From: Charina bottae
Taxonomy: Eukaryota; Chordata; Lepidosauria; Squamata; Charinaidae
Length of the DNA stretch: 64,000 bases
Direction of reading: 5' to 3'
Assembly (NCBI GenBank): GCA_023362775.1
Contig: JALMGJ010000016.1
Location: 2,250,501 to 2,314,500 of the forward strand
How positions within the stretch are numbered: the first letter of the stretch is position 1; each line of letters starts with the position of its first letter. Positions 10,934 to 22,700 of this stretch are shown piece after piece. Under the pieces are notes generated by a model. It was not told the origin of the DNA. It saw only the letters and a list, made by a program, of their open reading frames with translations, and did no database searches. A program made the position numbers and the translations under genes.

Positions 10934-11984
10934 CATAAAACTTAGAAAAGGCAGGTTTCATATAAAGGCTGACCAATTGGCATTAAAAGTTGTATGTAGA
11001 GTATTAAATTTTGTATTTCCATTTAAAACCTTAAAGGATCTGAACCACAGATATATTAAGCAGTTGACCATATCACTATATATAACCAATCTTAATTGAA
11101 TTAAGATGGTCCTTCTGCAAAATAAAATCTGCTTTCCTTGTCTTAGAAATATTTCTATTTTACAAAATAATTATATCTAGCTTGAGTGCCCCCCTGCCCT
11201 CAATAAACTACACTCTTAGGTATAACTTCCATTACATAATGAAATTGCAAGGCTTTATGGCAGTGTATGTTCTCAGTTGAAACAATTTCATATAGCAAAA
11301 TTTAGCATCAGAATGGGTTTTGAAAAGGGCATTTTGAAACCAAATCCATGTCACATTTATTGCCTATAAATAGGCCCTAGAACAGTGGTGGGGTGAGGTT
11401 TTTTTCAGGTACTTAAGATGCTGACACATCTAACCACCACTCAACTAGTATAATAACAAATTAATTTTTAATGAATTTTGAGGAAAATGAATATGCAAGT
11501 TCTGGGATCAGTAATGAAGACATAAAAGGGCTCTTAAACAGCGAATGAAGAGTTTTTGAAAAATGAAGAAATATTAAACAGTTGCATTTATTTCTGGTCT
11601 GTTACAGTGTATTTACTGTAAATTTAGAGGAGAACATAAGCTGCAACCACTCTACAGAATCTCATTACCAAAGTTCTTCAACTGTAGATTTCTGCATTTG
11701 GTGATCCACTCGGAACATGAGTATTTAACCTTTTCTACTGAAAGATAGATGATTTTCACTCCAGTTTCAGTATATTAAACCTGAAAAATATATCATGCAT
11801 GAATCTATTCCACACTGGGCACTAGGAAAACCCATACTGTAAATTCCAGTATCTTTTAAAACATTATAAATAAAATGATAGCAAGCCACAAGCCTTGTTA
11901 TCCCTTCAGTAGAATCCAGTGGTAATTCCTAAGGAATGAAATGATTCAGTCATACTGGGCCACAAGGTTAAGATAATATGGGCA
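10932..11984. other. Non-coding, no feature recognised
   Basis: No repeat family, exon or regulatory signature that I can support. Confidence 0.5.
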
Positions 11985-12289
11985 CCATGAAAAGGTAAAA
12001 ATTCCCCCCGCACATTTGTGCAGTCATGTCTGACTCTAGGGGCCGGTGCTCATCTGTTTGTTAGCCGAAGAGCCAGTGTTGTCCGAAGATGCTTCCACGG
12101 TCATGTGGCTGGCATGACGCATGCAGAACCCTGTTACCTTCCCACCGAAGTGGTACCTATTAATCTACTTGCATTTGCATGCTTTCAAATTGCTAGGTTG
12201 GCAAGAGCTGGGGCGAGTGCAGAAGCTCACTCCGTCACGTGGGGCTAGGGATTCGAACCTCCGAACTTGCGATCTTCTGATCGACAAGA
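11985..12289 (-). mobile_element. Bov-B-tailed tRNA-SINE, head-truncated
   Basis: Same family as 14520-14858. On the minus strand the B box region 'aggttcgaatccctagccc' is intact near 12250, but the copy starts at about 12289, before the A box, so the tRNA head is cut short. The terminus 'tagagtcagacatgactg' (minus strand, near 12022-12039) and a decayed A/T-rich tail lie at the left. Frames of 76 and 122 codons across it are not genes. Confidence 0.85.
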
Positions 12290-14507
12290 TGGAATTTGGA
12301 ATAACTTTGACCTTAAATCTGTGCACTGATCTTATCAATTCTATATACTTTCAGTGTTACTACTCTAACATACCAATTCCAGTTACTTCTCTGAATCAGT
12401 TAACGTTTTGGGCTATTTACTCGCTGTTTAATACATGTACCACATTTTCCTCTATATCTTTAAAGACCTGGCAAGATAAAACAGAATAATGCAATGGAAT
12501 CTTCCCAGTGTTAAAACTCCAAAATGACATCTTTTTTTTCAGGCGATCGATGGCTATATATGCAAAGATGGAGAGAAATATGTAAATGTGAAGGAATTCT
12601 GTGTAAGTGCATATCCTGCCTTATATACACACATGTATTCATGTGTTCTGTAATTTGTGTGTGTGCATACGCAACACACACATACAGCCGCATATATACA
12701 CACACAGGGTGTACCAAAAGTCAGGACCCATAGAGAATTTATTATATAAATTATATTAACTGTTCAAATTGGTTGCCATTTTTTTCTAAACACTTTCTTG
12801 TTCATTTGACACATGACCTTTAACATTCCTAAGTACAGTAACATTTTCTCTGAAAATAAAATAGTTAATAAAATATATTGTTTTAAATGTGTGTGTGTAA
12901 TAAAATACCACTTCTTGATGGGCTGAGGAAAGGATATTTAAATGTAATTAAATAAGAAAAGGATCCTTACTAAATGAGGCAAATAATAAATGCCCAAGGG
13001 ACTATCATAATGGGATACTTCCTAATAAAACAGAATACATGGAAGCAGGGTGAACGTTAAAGTTATTCAAAAGTAATGTTAATTACTTTTGTAGATTTAC
13101 TAATTGCCATTGCTGCCAGCAGCAACATATCAACCTAAAAAAAAGTTACACTATCATTTATTCTCTTCCCAAAAGTGCTTAAGAATTATTATATTATTTG
13201 ACCATTAAAATTGCTCATTCTGCTTATTAAAGTGAAAATAAGCAAGAAAACTAGGGTCATTTCATGATACCGCACAAGCCGAACTTCTCTTTCTTAAAAA
13301 TATAGCACTGTAGCAAAATCCATAAGCATTTTTGTCTGACTTAACTCTTATTGTTGTCAAATGATCTGTAGTTCCAGCAAGATGGTTTTATATTATGAAA
13401 GTTGCCATGCAAAGAACAGCAGTACCTCTTACAGATGCTAGTCTGCTTACAATGACAGTTCTGTCATTTCTTTAAATCTCTGTTCCAATTTCAACATCTT
13501 CTTAGCCTCCAAAATTTCAGAAATTAAACAGAGGCATTCTTGTATGAACTTTATGACTCTACTGTCACACCAAGGATCAGAGTCCAATCTCTGTCACCAG
13601 CATCGTTTTTTGTTAAAGGTTCTCTAATGGTTCTGGACTGCATTCTTGAATAGCATCCATAATAATTTCCCTCTTAAAAAACACCTAGCAGTGTTTAGAG
13701 AATATTTAGTCTCACGACAGACCTGGATTTAATAATACAGACTAATCTTGAACACATCAGAAGAAAAAAGCATTATATTGAAATTCAGTGTTTAGATGAA
13801 CTCGACAAATGAGCTTATCGAACTCTAAGAATGTGCTTATAAAACAGATCAATAAAACTTAAGTCACAACCAGGGACAGGTCATATTAATAAAAAAAATG
13901 TAGGAAACTCTGTAATAATACTATTTTAAAAAATGAAGCTGTGCTAAGGATTCAAGCATCGTAATATTTTAAAATTCAAAAGTATGAAATTGCAAACTGT
14001 GTATCACATCGTTACATAAGAACATTCCTGTGTGTATCTATGTTTATAAGCAAATGTACTGGAGAAGAGAAACACCTCCTCACCACCCCACAATCTGTTT
14101 AACTAAATCAGTTAAAGACTGGCCATTGTATTTTGTATAATGTGGAAAACTTGGTTAGTTTTAAACTTTGTTTGTTTGTTCTCCACTTAGCATGTTGTGT
14201 GAACTGTACACAGCCTGCTTGATTAGTTTATAGTTCAATCATAGGCATCTACAAGAGGGGTCAAGTGAGAAAATGTGTGTCACAATGCCATGATACAATT
14301 TGCCCAGTACATAACTCCATGTAAATTTGCAATGCAGGTATGAAAGGGAAGAGCTTGTGTTGTGATATCACAATGCAGGTGTTGTTATGTTATGTGTTGT
14401 TATGTTGGTGTTATTATGGTAGGAACAAATGCCTATGTGTGCAATGTAGTGTGAAAACCCAGAATATCAAATGATTTAGTATCCAGACTAGACCTTTATG
14501 CCAATGC
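12290..14507. other. Non-coding; possible old mariner-like end at 12706
   Basis: Mostly AT-rich unique sequence. At 12706-12735 'cagggtgtaccaaaagtcag' resembles the first bases of some mariner-type inverted repeats, but no partner end was found. A short (CA)n-rich stretch lies at 12625-12705. Confidence 0.3.
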
Positions 14508-14870
14508 TACCTTAGTGAAGGGGGCGTGGTGGCTCAGCGGGTAAGACGCCAGGCTTGTTGATCGGAAGATTGCAAGTTTGGAGGTTCGAATCCCTAGCCC
14601 TGCGTGCAGAGTGAGCTCCTGCACTAGCTCCAGCTCTTGCCAACCTAGCAATTCGAAAGCATGCAAATGCAAGTAGATGAATAGGTACCACTTCGGTGGG
14701 TAGGTAACAGCGTTCCGCGCGTGTCATGCGGCCACATGACCGTGGAAGCGTCTTCGGACAACGCTGGCTCTTTGGCTAACAAACGGAGATGAGCACCGGC
14801 CCCTAGAGTCGGACACGACTGCACAAATGTGCGGGGGGTACCTTTACCTTTACCTTTTTACCTTAGTGAA
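14508..14870 (+). mobile_element. Bov-B-tailed tRNA-SINE, full length, with TSD
   Basis: The element (14520-14858) lies between exact 12-bp target-site duplications taccttagtgaa (14508-14519 and 14859-14870), so it was inserted by LINE machinery. The tRNA-derived head has an A box 'tggctcagcgg' (14531-14541) and a B box 'ggttcgaatcc' (14583-14593), i.e. an internal RNA polymerase III promoter. The 3' end 'agagtcggacacgact' (14805-14820) matches the Bov-B terminus at 63439-63454 at 14 of 16 positions. The last bases are a short 'acctttacctttacc' repeat. Confidence 0.92.
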
Positions 14871-16120
14871 ATCTTGTGCTATCTGAATGCAGGGTATATA
14901 GTTGCTGAGAATGGAGTCTGGAATCTGCTCTTACCTCCAATATGTTTAGCCACATTTCTCCACCAGCCAGGCATCATGATGGTGCAAATCCTTGAGGCCT
15001 TCTACCTTTGGAAGGCAATCAGGATTGACACCACCATCCCTTGTCTATGAATGTTTTACTTTAAAATGCTTTTAATGGTCCATTACTTAAAGGAAAATCA
15101 TCGAGCCAGACAGCTTCAGTTGCTGCAATTCTTATGTCCTCTTCAGAGCCTCTGGTGCCACCCTAATGCAACAAAGAACATTTTGCCATAGTACTAAAAT
15201 TAGTAATTAAATAATTGGTTTTACTTCAACTCTGCCAATGCTGTAGAGCAGGAGCAAGTACAAGAACGTAATGTAGTGGTGTCATAGCATGGATAATTGT
15301 ACCCTATAGTTACATAAAAGGAGATGAAAATGTGATACAGGGTTGCAGTTTTCTCTAATATTTGTGGCATAAGCCACTGGTTTTTTAAAACCTTATAAAC
15401 CCTGAAAATAAGACCCTTGCAACTGTCAGAGGATTATGAGTTGTTCTCAAGTAGACAAGATCATGGTGTAATCCTATCTACTTAAAAATCAGACTGATTG
15501 AATTAAATATAACTTACTTCCAGGATAGTGGATACAAAATTTTAGCTTGCATTCGTTTCCTGAAGACATGGCATGAGAGCATAAAAGGCAACCAGCTTCC
15601 TGAAGCAAAACAAAGCTTGGTGTGATCAGTTCCTTGATAGGAGATTCCAGGAAGCCAAATTTATGCTGTTTTCAACTTAAAGACACATACACTAAAATTA
15701 AGCAATAGTGGTCAGGTCTGTTCGGCTGTACCGCTATGCTTCATTCAATATAGAAAACACACAGCACTTCCAATGGCTACATTTTAGTGAGTTTTAAGAG
15801 AAGTAAGACAGGCGTAGTCCAGAAAGGATTTTTTCCAGAGAGAGGGGGGGGGGCATTTCCGTTTTAGCCTCGAGGAAACCCAGTTGTTGTTGTTGTTGTT
15901 TTTTTGGAACAGCTAAAAAAAGTGAAATTCAGTCCCTAATAAGCATTAATATTATTTTCCAGGTCCTGTTGCTTTTGGACATGATACAGGCCCTTCACCC
16001 ATTTTACCTGTTTCAGTTTGTTGTTGAGTTTCAGTCAGTTCACTTTCACTCTCAAAGTTCTGCCAACGAGATGCCCTTCATTAACTAACAGGCTGAAAAT
16101 CTCCAGAAACAAAGGGATAT
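14871..16120. other. Non-coding; short G run
   Basis: No repeat family recognised. A G run at 15843-15853 and a (GTT)n at 15888-15901 are the only low-complexity features. Confidence 0.45.
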
Positions 16121-16121
16121 T

Positions 16122-16170
16122 TTGTTGTTGCTGTTGTTGTTGTTGCTGTTGTTGTTGTTGTGGTTGTGGT
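16122..16170. repeat. (GTT)n microsatellite
   Basis: GTT/GCT triplets with a few interruptions. The Asn-rich 65-codon minus-strand frame is this repeat. Confidence 0.9.
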
Positions 16171-16309
16171 TGGTCACACAGTCAGCCAGATATTTAGACT
16201 GGATTTGGCATTTTTGTCCATCTATCAAAGCCTTCCCAAAGCCTCCTGGTGGAGAGTAGGCTAGCCCCCTCCTTGCTAACATTTCATAAATTGTTAAAGT
16301 CAGAATTGT

Positions 16310-16553
16310 TTCAGAGGGCTTTCCCTGAGCTTATTTATGATGCCATCCCATTTTTCATTTTCATTTTTATCTTTGTCCTCATATTTGCCTGATTGTCGGT
16401 TTTCCTGTTGGTGCGTGTTAAGTTTTGGTATGCTTTAAACTGTTACCATGGATGTTTTAAATTGCTTCTATATATATCCTTTGTAAACTGCAGAGAGTAA
16501 TTTTTGATTGCAGCAGGGTAGAACTGTGTTTAATAAATGAATAAATAAAATAT
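16310..16553 (+). mobile_element. CR1/L2-type LINE 3' end (remnant)
   Basis: A T-rich UTR leads into 'tttgtaaactgcagagagta' and '...tttaataaatgaataaataaa' (16484-16551), the decayed terminus of the same LINE group as 2990-3272. Confidence 0.55.
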
Positions 16554-16557
16554 AGTG

Positions 16558-16735
16558 CAGTGAAAGAACACTGGGCCTTGAATTGAGATCTACTCTCAGA
16601 TCTTCCACTCAGTCTATAAGTTCACTGCTTGACCCTGAATCATTTATTGACTCTCAGCTCAGCCTATCTTACAGGATTGACATGGAGAAATATATCACAT
16701 GCGCTTCCCTGAGTTCTTTGGATGAATGTTAGAAT
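16558..16735 (+). mobile_element. Degenerate tRNA-SINE
   Basis: Landmarks of a common reptile SINE survive: 'actgggccttgaattgagat', 'cttgaccctgaatc', 'tctcagctcagcctatctta' and 'cttccctgagttctttgga'. The head is too decayed to give a clear A box. Confidence 0.5.
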
Positions 16736-16739
16736 ACAT

Positions 16740-18447
16740 TCATCCAATATAAACAAATCAATATCACAAAAATATTTTGCTCAAAGTCACCATTCTTCTC
16801 TGTGTTTAATGTTTGTAGATTTTCTGGCATTCCTACATTATTTTAAAGCTTTCTTAAAAAAGAAATCCTTGCTATGTGCACAGAAAACTATAATCGCCTA
16901 CATTGTACACCTTCCTCCCCGGTGGAGGGGGGAATCTATCAATACTTATCAGGAAAAACATAAATTTGCTTTTTAAATCTTTTAATCTAAAGTATAAAAG
17001 GAAGCCACTTACTGGTCCATGATAAATTTTGCTCAGTAAGCTTGACTAGCAGCCTTAGTGTCCATTTCATGTGCATTTATACAAATCACATAGGTGCTCA
17101 GATGTTCAATGTTAGCCATGGCATAACGTGATAAAAAAAATATCTTATGACTCACTCTCTTTTCAAAACAATCTATATATAATTAATTCCACCAGTAACT
17201 CGATGTACCCTAATGACAAATGAAATAGCTTCTTATGACTCAGTGGTTGGACATTAGCTGCCAAATATTTGCCATCTGGAATCTGTGAAATGCTGATAAC
17301 TATTCTTCTACTTCTGCTTGGACGGGCTGGTTGTGTCAGCAAGGTGTATGTAGTTATGTCAATGCAGCAGAAAACAGATGCCCCTCTTCTGCAGCCAGAC
17401 AGCTCATACAATTATAATAGAAATATTTCTATCTTTCTAGAAGCAATTTAAATAGGATTTACAGGCTCACCTTCAGGGTGTTTGTCCAAAAGAGCAGCAA
17501 AAGCCAGTTAATGATCACTAAATCAAAGAGGCACCTGCTGTGTGTGCTTTTGAGCCTGACAGGTTTTCAGGCAATTAATTTCACTAACTAAACTGTAAAT
17601 ATTTAAGAATCTTTGAAAAGCAACATTTTTTTTTATTGCTAGAGATGAAAGCCTTTTTTTTTTTAATGCTGAGATTGCAAAGGTCTTCGGGACAACAGGC
17701 AGTTCCTTGAAGAGACAACAAGACATCCCCACAATGTCATCGATGATGCTCCAGATTTGTATTGAAGCCATTTTATTCTTGAATGGGAAATGCCAATTCA
17801 AGGCAGTGAATGCTGCGTTGGAAACAGCAACACATTCCTATTTTATATTCCAATTAGTGCCCTCAGCTCCTAGCAATGTGCTGGCCTGTTTAGGAAAAAG
17901 TGCCCAAATACAGAATTACAGATCACATAGGTTTAGAAGGTGACCAAGATTTATTGACTTCAGTGGTGAGTGAGAAGCTTTTATGGGTTTTGAACACATC
18001 TGTAGGCATTTCTTTAGCAATGGAGCTTCCCTCATGGTTTTCCTTCAGACTGCCTCAGGGATTTGTTATATAATAGTGGAGAAATGTAAAGGAATATACA
18101 GCATTATGAGCATTAATAGACTGACACTAATCGGTGTTCAACTGTTGACCACAAGGGGCAAGCACTGATTGGCTGATGGTTCTTTGTGAGTTCTAGACTC
18201 ATAAACAAAAATATATAGCTACCCTTATAGCATCCTGATGTGTGAATGTTGAGAGCCATGAAGCCATGAGCCTTGAGTGAACTATTCAGATGTTGTTAGT
18301 GAAACAAAATGGGCAGAAGCACTCCTTAAGCTCTGGGAAAGGAGACATTATTGGGAAGAGACTCAATCTAGTTGTTCCCTGACTCACTGGGATTATAAAA
18401 GGGAGGGAAGAAAAACAGCATCAGACTTGCTAGATTTGGTTAATATA
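16740..18447. other. Non-coding; candidate conserved DNA 17.2-18.0 kb
   Basis: This is among the longer stretches with no transposon signature. The 17220-17960 part has balanced composition and few low-complexity runs. Short frames on both strands show no domains. Confidence 0.35.
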
Positions 18448-18520
18448 GCCTAGCGCAGGGGTCGGCAAACTTTTTACCCCGGGAGCCATTTTGGCATGCT
18501 CGTGCACATTTTGAAATGCT

Positions 18521-18650
18521 CGAGAGCCAGGGGGCGGGGTTTGCGGGCGGGGGCCAATCGCATTGAAGGGGGCGGGGTTTGCGGGCGTGACCAATCGCGT
18601 GGAAGGGGGCGGGGTTTGCGGGCGGGAGCCAATCACGTGGAAGGGGGCGG
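18521..18650 (+). promoter_or_regulatory. GC-box/CCAAT tandem array in hAT end
   Basis: Three ~40-bp direct copies each hold a GGGGCGGGG GC box and a CCAAT motif. One more copy is at 22702-22755 near the other end, in the same orientation. GC boxes bind Sp1-type factors and CCAAT binds NF-Y in vertebrates, so the segment could act as a CpG-island promoter. That is inference; no transcript is shown by the sequence. Confidence 0.45.
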
Positions 18651-18869
18651 GGGGCTCACGGAGGGCTCACGGAGGGAGGGAGCGCAGCCAGCGGCACCGC
18701 GAACCCAGCCCGGCCGCCCCACCGGGAGTGGCGGAGAAAGAGCTGCCACCCTCCGGCCGGCAGGACGGGTGCGGGAGAGCGGAAGGCTGCGCCCTCTCCA
18801 CCGGGCGGGACCCGCGCCAAGGGGAAGCGCTGGGAACCAGCAGCGGAGGTTGGCCGGCTCCTAGAGGCA

Positions 18870-20573
18870 TGGGTCCCGCCCGGTGAAGAGGGCGCAGCCT
18901 TCCGCTCTCCTGCGCCCCAGGTTTTGAGCCGGGCAGAGCGGAGAAGTTGCCCGCGGCAGCCGCTCTAGGAGCTGGCCAACCTCCGCCGCTGGTTCCCAGC
19001 ACTTCCCCTTGGCGCGGGTCCCGCCCGGTGAAGAGGGCGCAGCCTTCCGTTCTACCGCGCCCCAGGTTTTGAGCTGGGCAGACAGGAGAAGTTGCCCGCG
19101 GCAGCCGCTCTAGGAGCCGGCCAACCTCCGCCGCTGGTTCCCAGCGCTTCCCCTTGGACAGGGAGTTCCCTCCCGCCGCCCCCCTCGGAGAGACTGGCCT
19201 GAAGGGGCGCAGAGGCCGGAGAGGGAGCCCCTCCGTCTCCCCTTCTCTCCCTGCCTTGCCCGCCTGCAGGGAAGGTCCCGCCCGGTGAAGAGGGCGCAGC
19301 CTTCCGCTCTCCCGCGCCCCAGATTTTGAGCTGGACAGAGTAGAGAAGTTGCCCGCGGCAGCCGCTCTAGGAGCCGGCCAACCTCCGCCGCTGGTTCCCA
19401 GCACTTCCCCTTGGCGCGGGTCCCGCCCGGTGAAGAGGGTGCAGCCTTCCGTTCTACCGCGCCCCAGGTTTTGAGCCGGGCAGAGCGGAGAAGTTGCCCG
19501 CGGCAGCCGCTCTAGGAGCCGGCCAACCTCCGCCGCTGGTTCCCAGCGCTTCCCCTTGGACAGGGAGTTCCCTCCCGCCGCCCCCCTCGGAGAGACGGGC
19601 CTGAAGGGGCGCAGAGGCCGGAGAGGGAGCCCCTCCGTCTCCCCTTCTCTCCCTGCCTCGCCCTCCTGCAGGGAAGGTCCCGCCCGGTGAAGAGGGCGCA
19701 GCCTTCCGCTCTCCCGCGCCCCAGATTTTGAGCCGGACAGAGTAGAGAAGTTGCCCGCGGCAGCCGCTCTAGGAGCCGGCCAACCTCCGCCACTGGTTCC
19801 CAGCGCTTCCCCTTGGCGCGGGTCCCGCCCGGTGAAGAGGGCGCAGCCTTCCGTTCTACCGCGCCCCAGGTTTTGAGCCGGGCAGAGCGGAGAAGTTGCC
19901 CGCGGCAGCCGCTCTAGGAGCCGGCCAACCTCTGCCGCTGGTTCCCAGCGCTTCCCCTTGGACAGGGAGTTCCCTCCCTCCGCCCCCCTCGGAGAGACGG
20001 GCCTGAAGGGGCGCAGAGGCCGGAGAGGGAGCCCCTCCGACTCCCCTTCTCTCCCTGCCTCGCCCGCCCGCAGGGAAGGTCCCGCCCGGTGAAGAGGGCG
20101 CAGCCTTCCGTTCTCCCGCGCCCCAGATTTTGAGCCGGGCAGAGAAGTTGCCCGCGGCAGCCGCTCTAGGAGCCGGCCAACCTCCGCCGCTGGTTCCCAG
20201 CGCTTCCCCTTGGCGCGGGTCCCGCCCGGTGAAGAGGGCGCAGCCTTCCGTTCTACCGCACCCCAGGTTTTGAGCCGGGCAGAGCGGAGAAGTTGCCCGT
20301 GGCAGCCGCTCTAGGAGCCGGCCAACCTCCGCCGCTGGTTCCCAGCGCTTCCCCTTGGACAGGGAGTTCCCTCCCGCCGCCCCCCTCGGAGAGATGGGCC
20401 TGAAGGGGCGCAGAGGCCGGAGAGGGAGCCCCTCCGTCTCCCCTTCTCTCCCTGCCTTGCCCGCCCGCAGGGAAGGAGGCGCGGTCCCGCCCAGTGAAGA
20501 GGGCTCAGCCTTCCGCTCTCCCGCGCCCCAGGTTTTGAGCCAGAGCAGAGAAGTTGCCCGCGGCAGCCGCTGT
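18870..20573 (-). repeat. Left arm: ~400-bp units, reverse orientation
   Basis: Landmarks recur with a period of about 400 bp: 'ggcgcgggtcccgcccggtg' near 19012, 19412, 19815 and 20214, and 'cttggacagggagttccctc' near 19154, 19555, 19957 and 20355. Each unit contains the 'gtcccgcccggtgaagaggg...ccccag' block twice, so the unit itself arose by an older internal duplication. It is GC-rich with almost no stops, which creates long spurious frames on both strands. Confidence 0.88.
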
Positions 20574-20574
20574 A

Positions 20575-20746
20575 GGATCACTGCAAAAAGTGACGGTGGG
20601 GAGGGTGCCCTGGGGTGGAAAATATCCATGCCGATCAACTGTGCGGCGGGGAGGAGGTGCGCCTCCACCTCCCGGCTGCACAGCTCATCAGCGCGGATAT
20701 TTTCCACCCCTGGGCGCCCCCCCCCCATCACTTTTTGCAGTGATCC
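20575..20746. repeat. 172-bp hairpin at the palindrome centre
   Basis: 'ggatcactgcaaaaagtga' (from 20575) and its complement (ending 20746) start two ~86-bp arms that stay complementary through 'ggtggaaaatatcc' to a centre near 20660. It looks like a separate small foldback insertion in which the two large arms meet. Confidence 0.8.
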
Positions 20747-20885
20747 GAGGCTTTTTTGCGAGCTGGCGGCGGCGCTTCTGGAAACCGGAAGCGCTGATGG
20801 CCCGCCGCCGCCAGTGTACTGGTGCGGCATCAGTGCTTCTGCATTCTTGCGCAACACACTTGGGGCCCCCAGGCAACACAATATT

Positions 20886-22511
20886 GCACCCTTTCAGGCC
20901 CGTCTCTCCGAGGGGGGCGGCGGGAGGGAACTCCCTGTCCAAGGGAAGCGCTGGGAACCAGCGGCGGAGGTTGGCCGGCTCCTAGAGCGGCTGCCGCGGG
21001 CAACTTCTCTACTCTGTCCGGTTCAAAATCTGGGGTGTGGGAGAGCGGAAGGCTGCGCCCTCTTCACCGGGCGGGACCGCGCCTCCTTACCTGCGGGCGG
21101 GCGAGGCAGGGAGAGAAGGGGAGTCGGAGGGGCTCCCTCTCCGGCCTCTGCGCCCCTTCAGGCCCGTCCCTCCAAGGGGGGTGGCAGGAGGGAACTCCCT
21201 GTCCAAGGGGAAGCGCTGGGAACCAGCGGCGGAGGTTGGCCGGCTCCTAGAGCGGCTGCCGCGGGCAACTTCTCTACTCTGCCCGGCTCAAAACCTGGGG
21301 CGCGGGAGAGCGGAAGGCTGCGCCCTCTTCACCGGGCGGGACCCGCGCCAAGGGGAAGCGCTGGGAACCAGCGGCGGAGGTTGGCCGGCTCCTAGAGCGG
21401 CTGCCGCGGGCAACTTCTCTACTCTGTCCGGCTCAAAATCTGGGGCGCGGGAGAGCGGAAGGCTGCGCCCTCTTCACCGGGCGGGACCTTCCCTGCGGGC
21501 GGGCGAGGCAGGGAGAGAAGGGGAGACGGAGGGGCTCCCTCTCCGGCCTCTGCGCCCCTTCAGGCCCGTCTCTCCGAGGGGGGCGGCGGGAGGGAACTCC
21601 CTGTCCAAGGGGAAGCGCTGGGAACCAGCGGCAGAGGTTGGCCGGCTCCTAGAGCGGCTGCCGCGGGCAACTTCACTGCTCTGCCCGGCTCAAAACCTGG
21701 GGCGCGGGAGAGCGGAAGGCTGCGCCCTCTTCACCGGGCGGGACCCGCACCAAGGGGAAGCGCTGGGAACCAGCGGCGGAGGTTGGCCGGCTCCTAGAGC
21801 GGCTGCCGCGGGCAACTTCTCTACTCTGTCCGGCTCAAAATCTGGGGCGCGGGAGAGCGGAAGGCTGCACCCTCTTCACCGGGCGGGACCTTCCCTGCGG
21901 GCGGGCGAGGCAGGGACAGAAGGGGAGACGGAGGGGCTCCCTCTCCGGCCTCTGTGCCCCTTCAGGCCCGTCTCTCCGAGGGGGGCGGTGGGAGGGAACT
22001 CCCTGTCCAAGGGGAAGCGCTGGGAACCAGCGGCAGAGGTTGGCCGGCTCCTAGAGCGGCTGCCGCGGGCAACTTCTCTGCTCTGCCCGGCTCAAAACCT
22101 GGGGCGCGGGAGAGCGGAAGGCTGCACCCTCTTCACCGGGCGGGACCCGCGCCAAGGGGAAGCGCTGGGAACCAGCGGCGGAGGTTGGCCAGCTCCTAGA
22201 GCGGCTGCCGCGGGCAACTTCTCTGCTCTGTCCGGCTCAAAACCTGGGGCGCGGGAGAGTGGAAGGCTGCGCCCTCTTCACCGGGTGGGACCGCGTCTCC
22301 TTCCCTGCGGGCGGGCGAGGCAGGGAGAGAAGGGGAGAGGGAGGGGCTCCCTCTCCGGCCTCTGCGCCCCTTCAGGCCCGTCTCTCCGAGGGGGGCGGCG
22401 GGAGGGAACTCCCTGTCCAAGGGGAAGCGCTGGGAACCAGCGGCGGAGGTTGGCCGGCTCCTAGAGCGGCTGCCGCGGGCAACTTCTCCGCTCTGCCCGG
22501 CTCAAAACCTG
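20886..22511 (+). repeat. Right arm: ~400-bp units, forward orientation
   Basis: The same unit as the left arm, inverted. 'ctcaaaacctggggcgcggg' recurs near 21290, 21690 and 22091, and a last partial copy ends at 22511. There are about four units. The 475-codon plus-strand frame at 21037-22464 is translation of this array and repeats with the same ~400-bp period. Confidence 0.88.
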
Positions 22512-22512
22512 G

Positions 22513-22700
22513 CCACCGCCCCAGCCAGGCCCCCTGCGCCGCCTTGCCGCTCGCGTCCCGGGCCCGCGCCCAGCACCTGGATGCCGCGGAGCAGCGCCAT
22601 CTCCAGCCGCAGCAGCCCCTGTAGCTGCTCCTGCGCCGCCTCCGACAGCGCCGCGTCCCGGGCCAGCAGCGCCTCCCTGCCGCGCCGGGCCTCGCTCAGT
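22513..22700 (-). pseudogene. Coding-like GC-rich segment, possible captured exon
   Basis: Minus-strand frame 22502-22954 contains, over roughly 60 codons, a Leu/Glu/Arg/Ala-rich heptad-like run ('ARRGREALLARDAALSEAAQ' and onward to 'LEMALLRGIQVLGAG'). It looks like an alpha-helical or coiled-coil protein segment and differs from the flanking array units. It begins abruptly where the array stops. I do not recognise the gene. A host exon captured by the transposon is plausible. Chance GC-rich coding texture is the alternative. Confidence 0.35.

Noticed and set aside
10691..11099. Four overlapping Cys/Val/Tyr/Ile-repeat frames
   Set aside because: Translation of the TG/TA microsatellite.
14512..14727. 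tRNA gene suggested by A and B boxes
   Set aside because: The tRNA-like head has no complete cloverleaf or anticodon arm of a functional tRNA and is joined to a SINE body with TSDs. The same applies to 4966, 23863 and 31130.
18496..22464. Long overlapping open frames (up to 475 codons) on both strands
   Set aside because: They are translations of a stop-poor GC-rich tandem array. The protein repeats with the DNA period, all frames are open, and there is no domain or splice structure.
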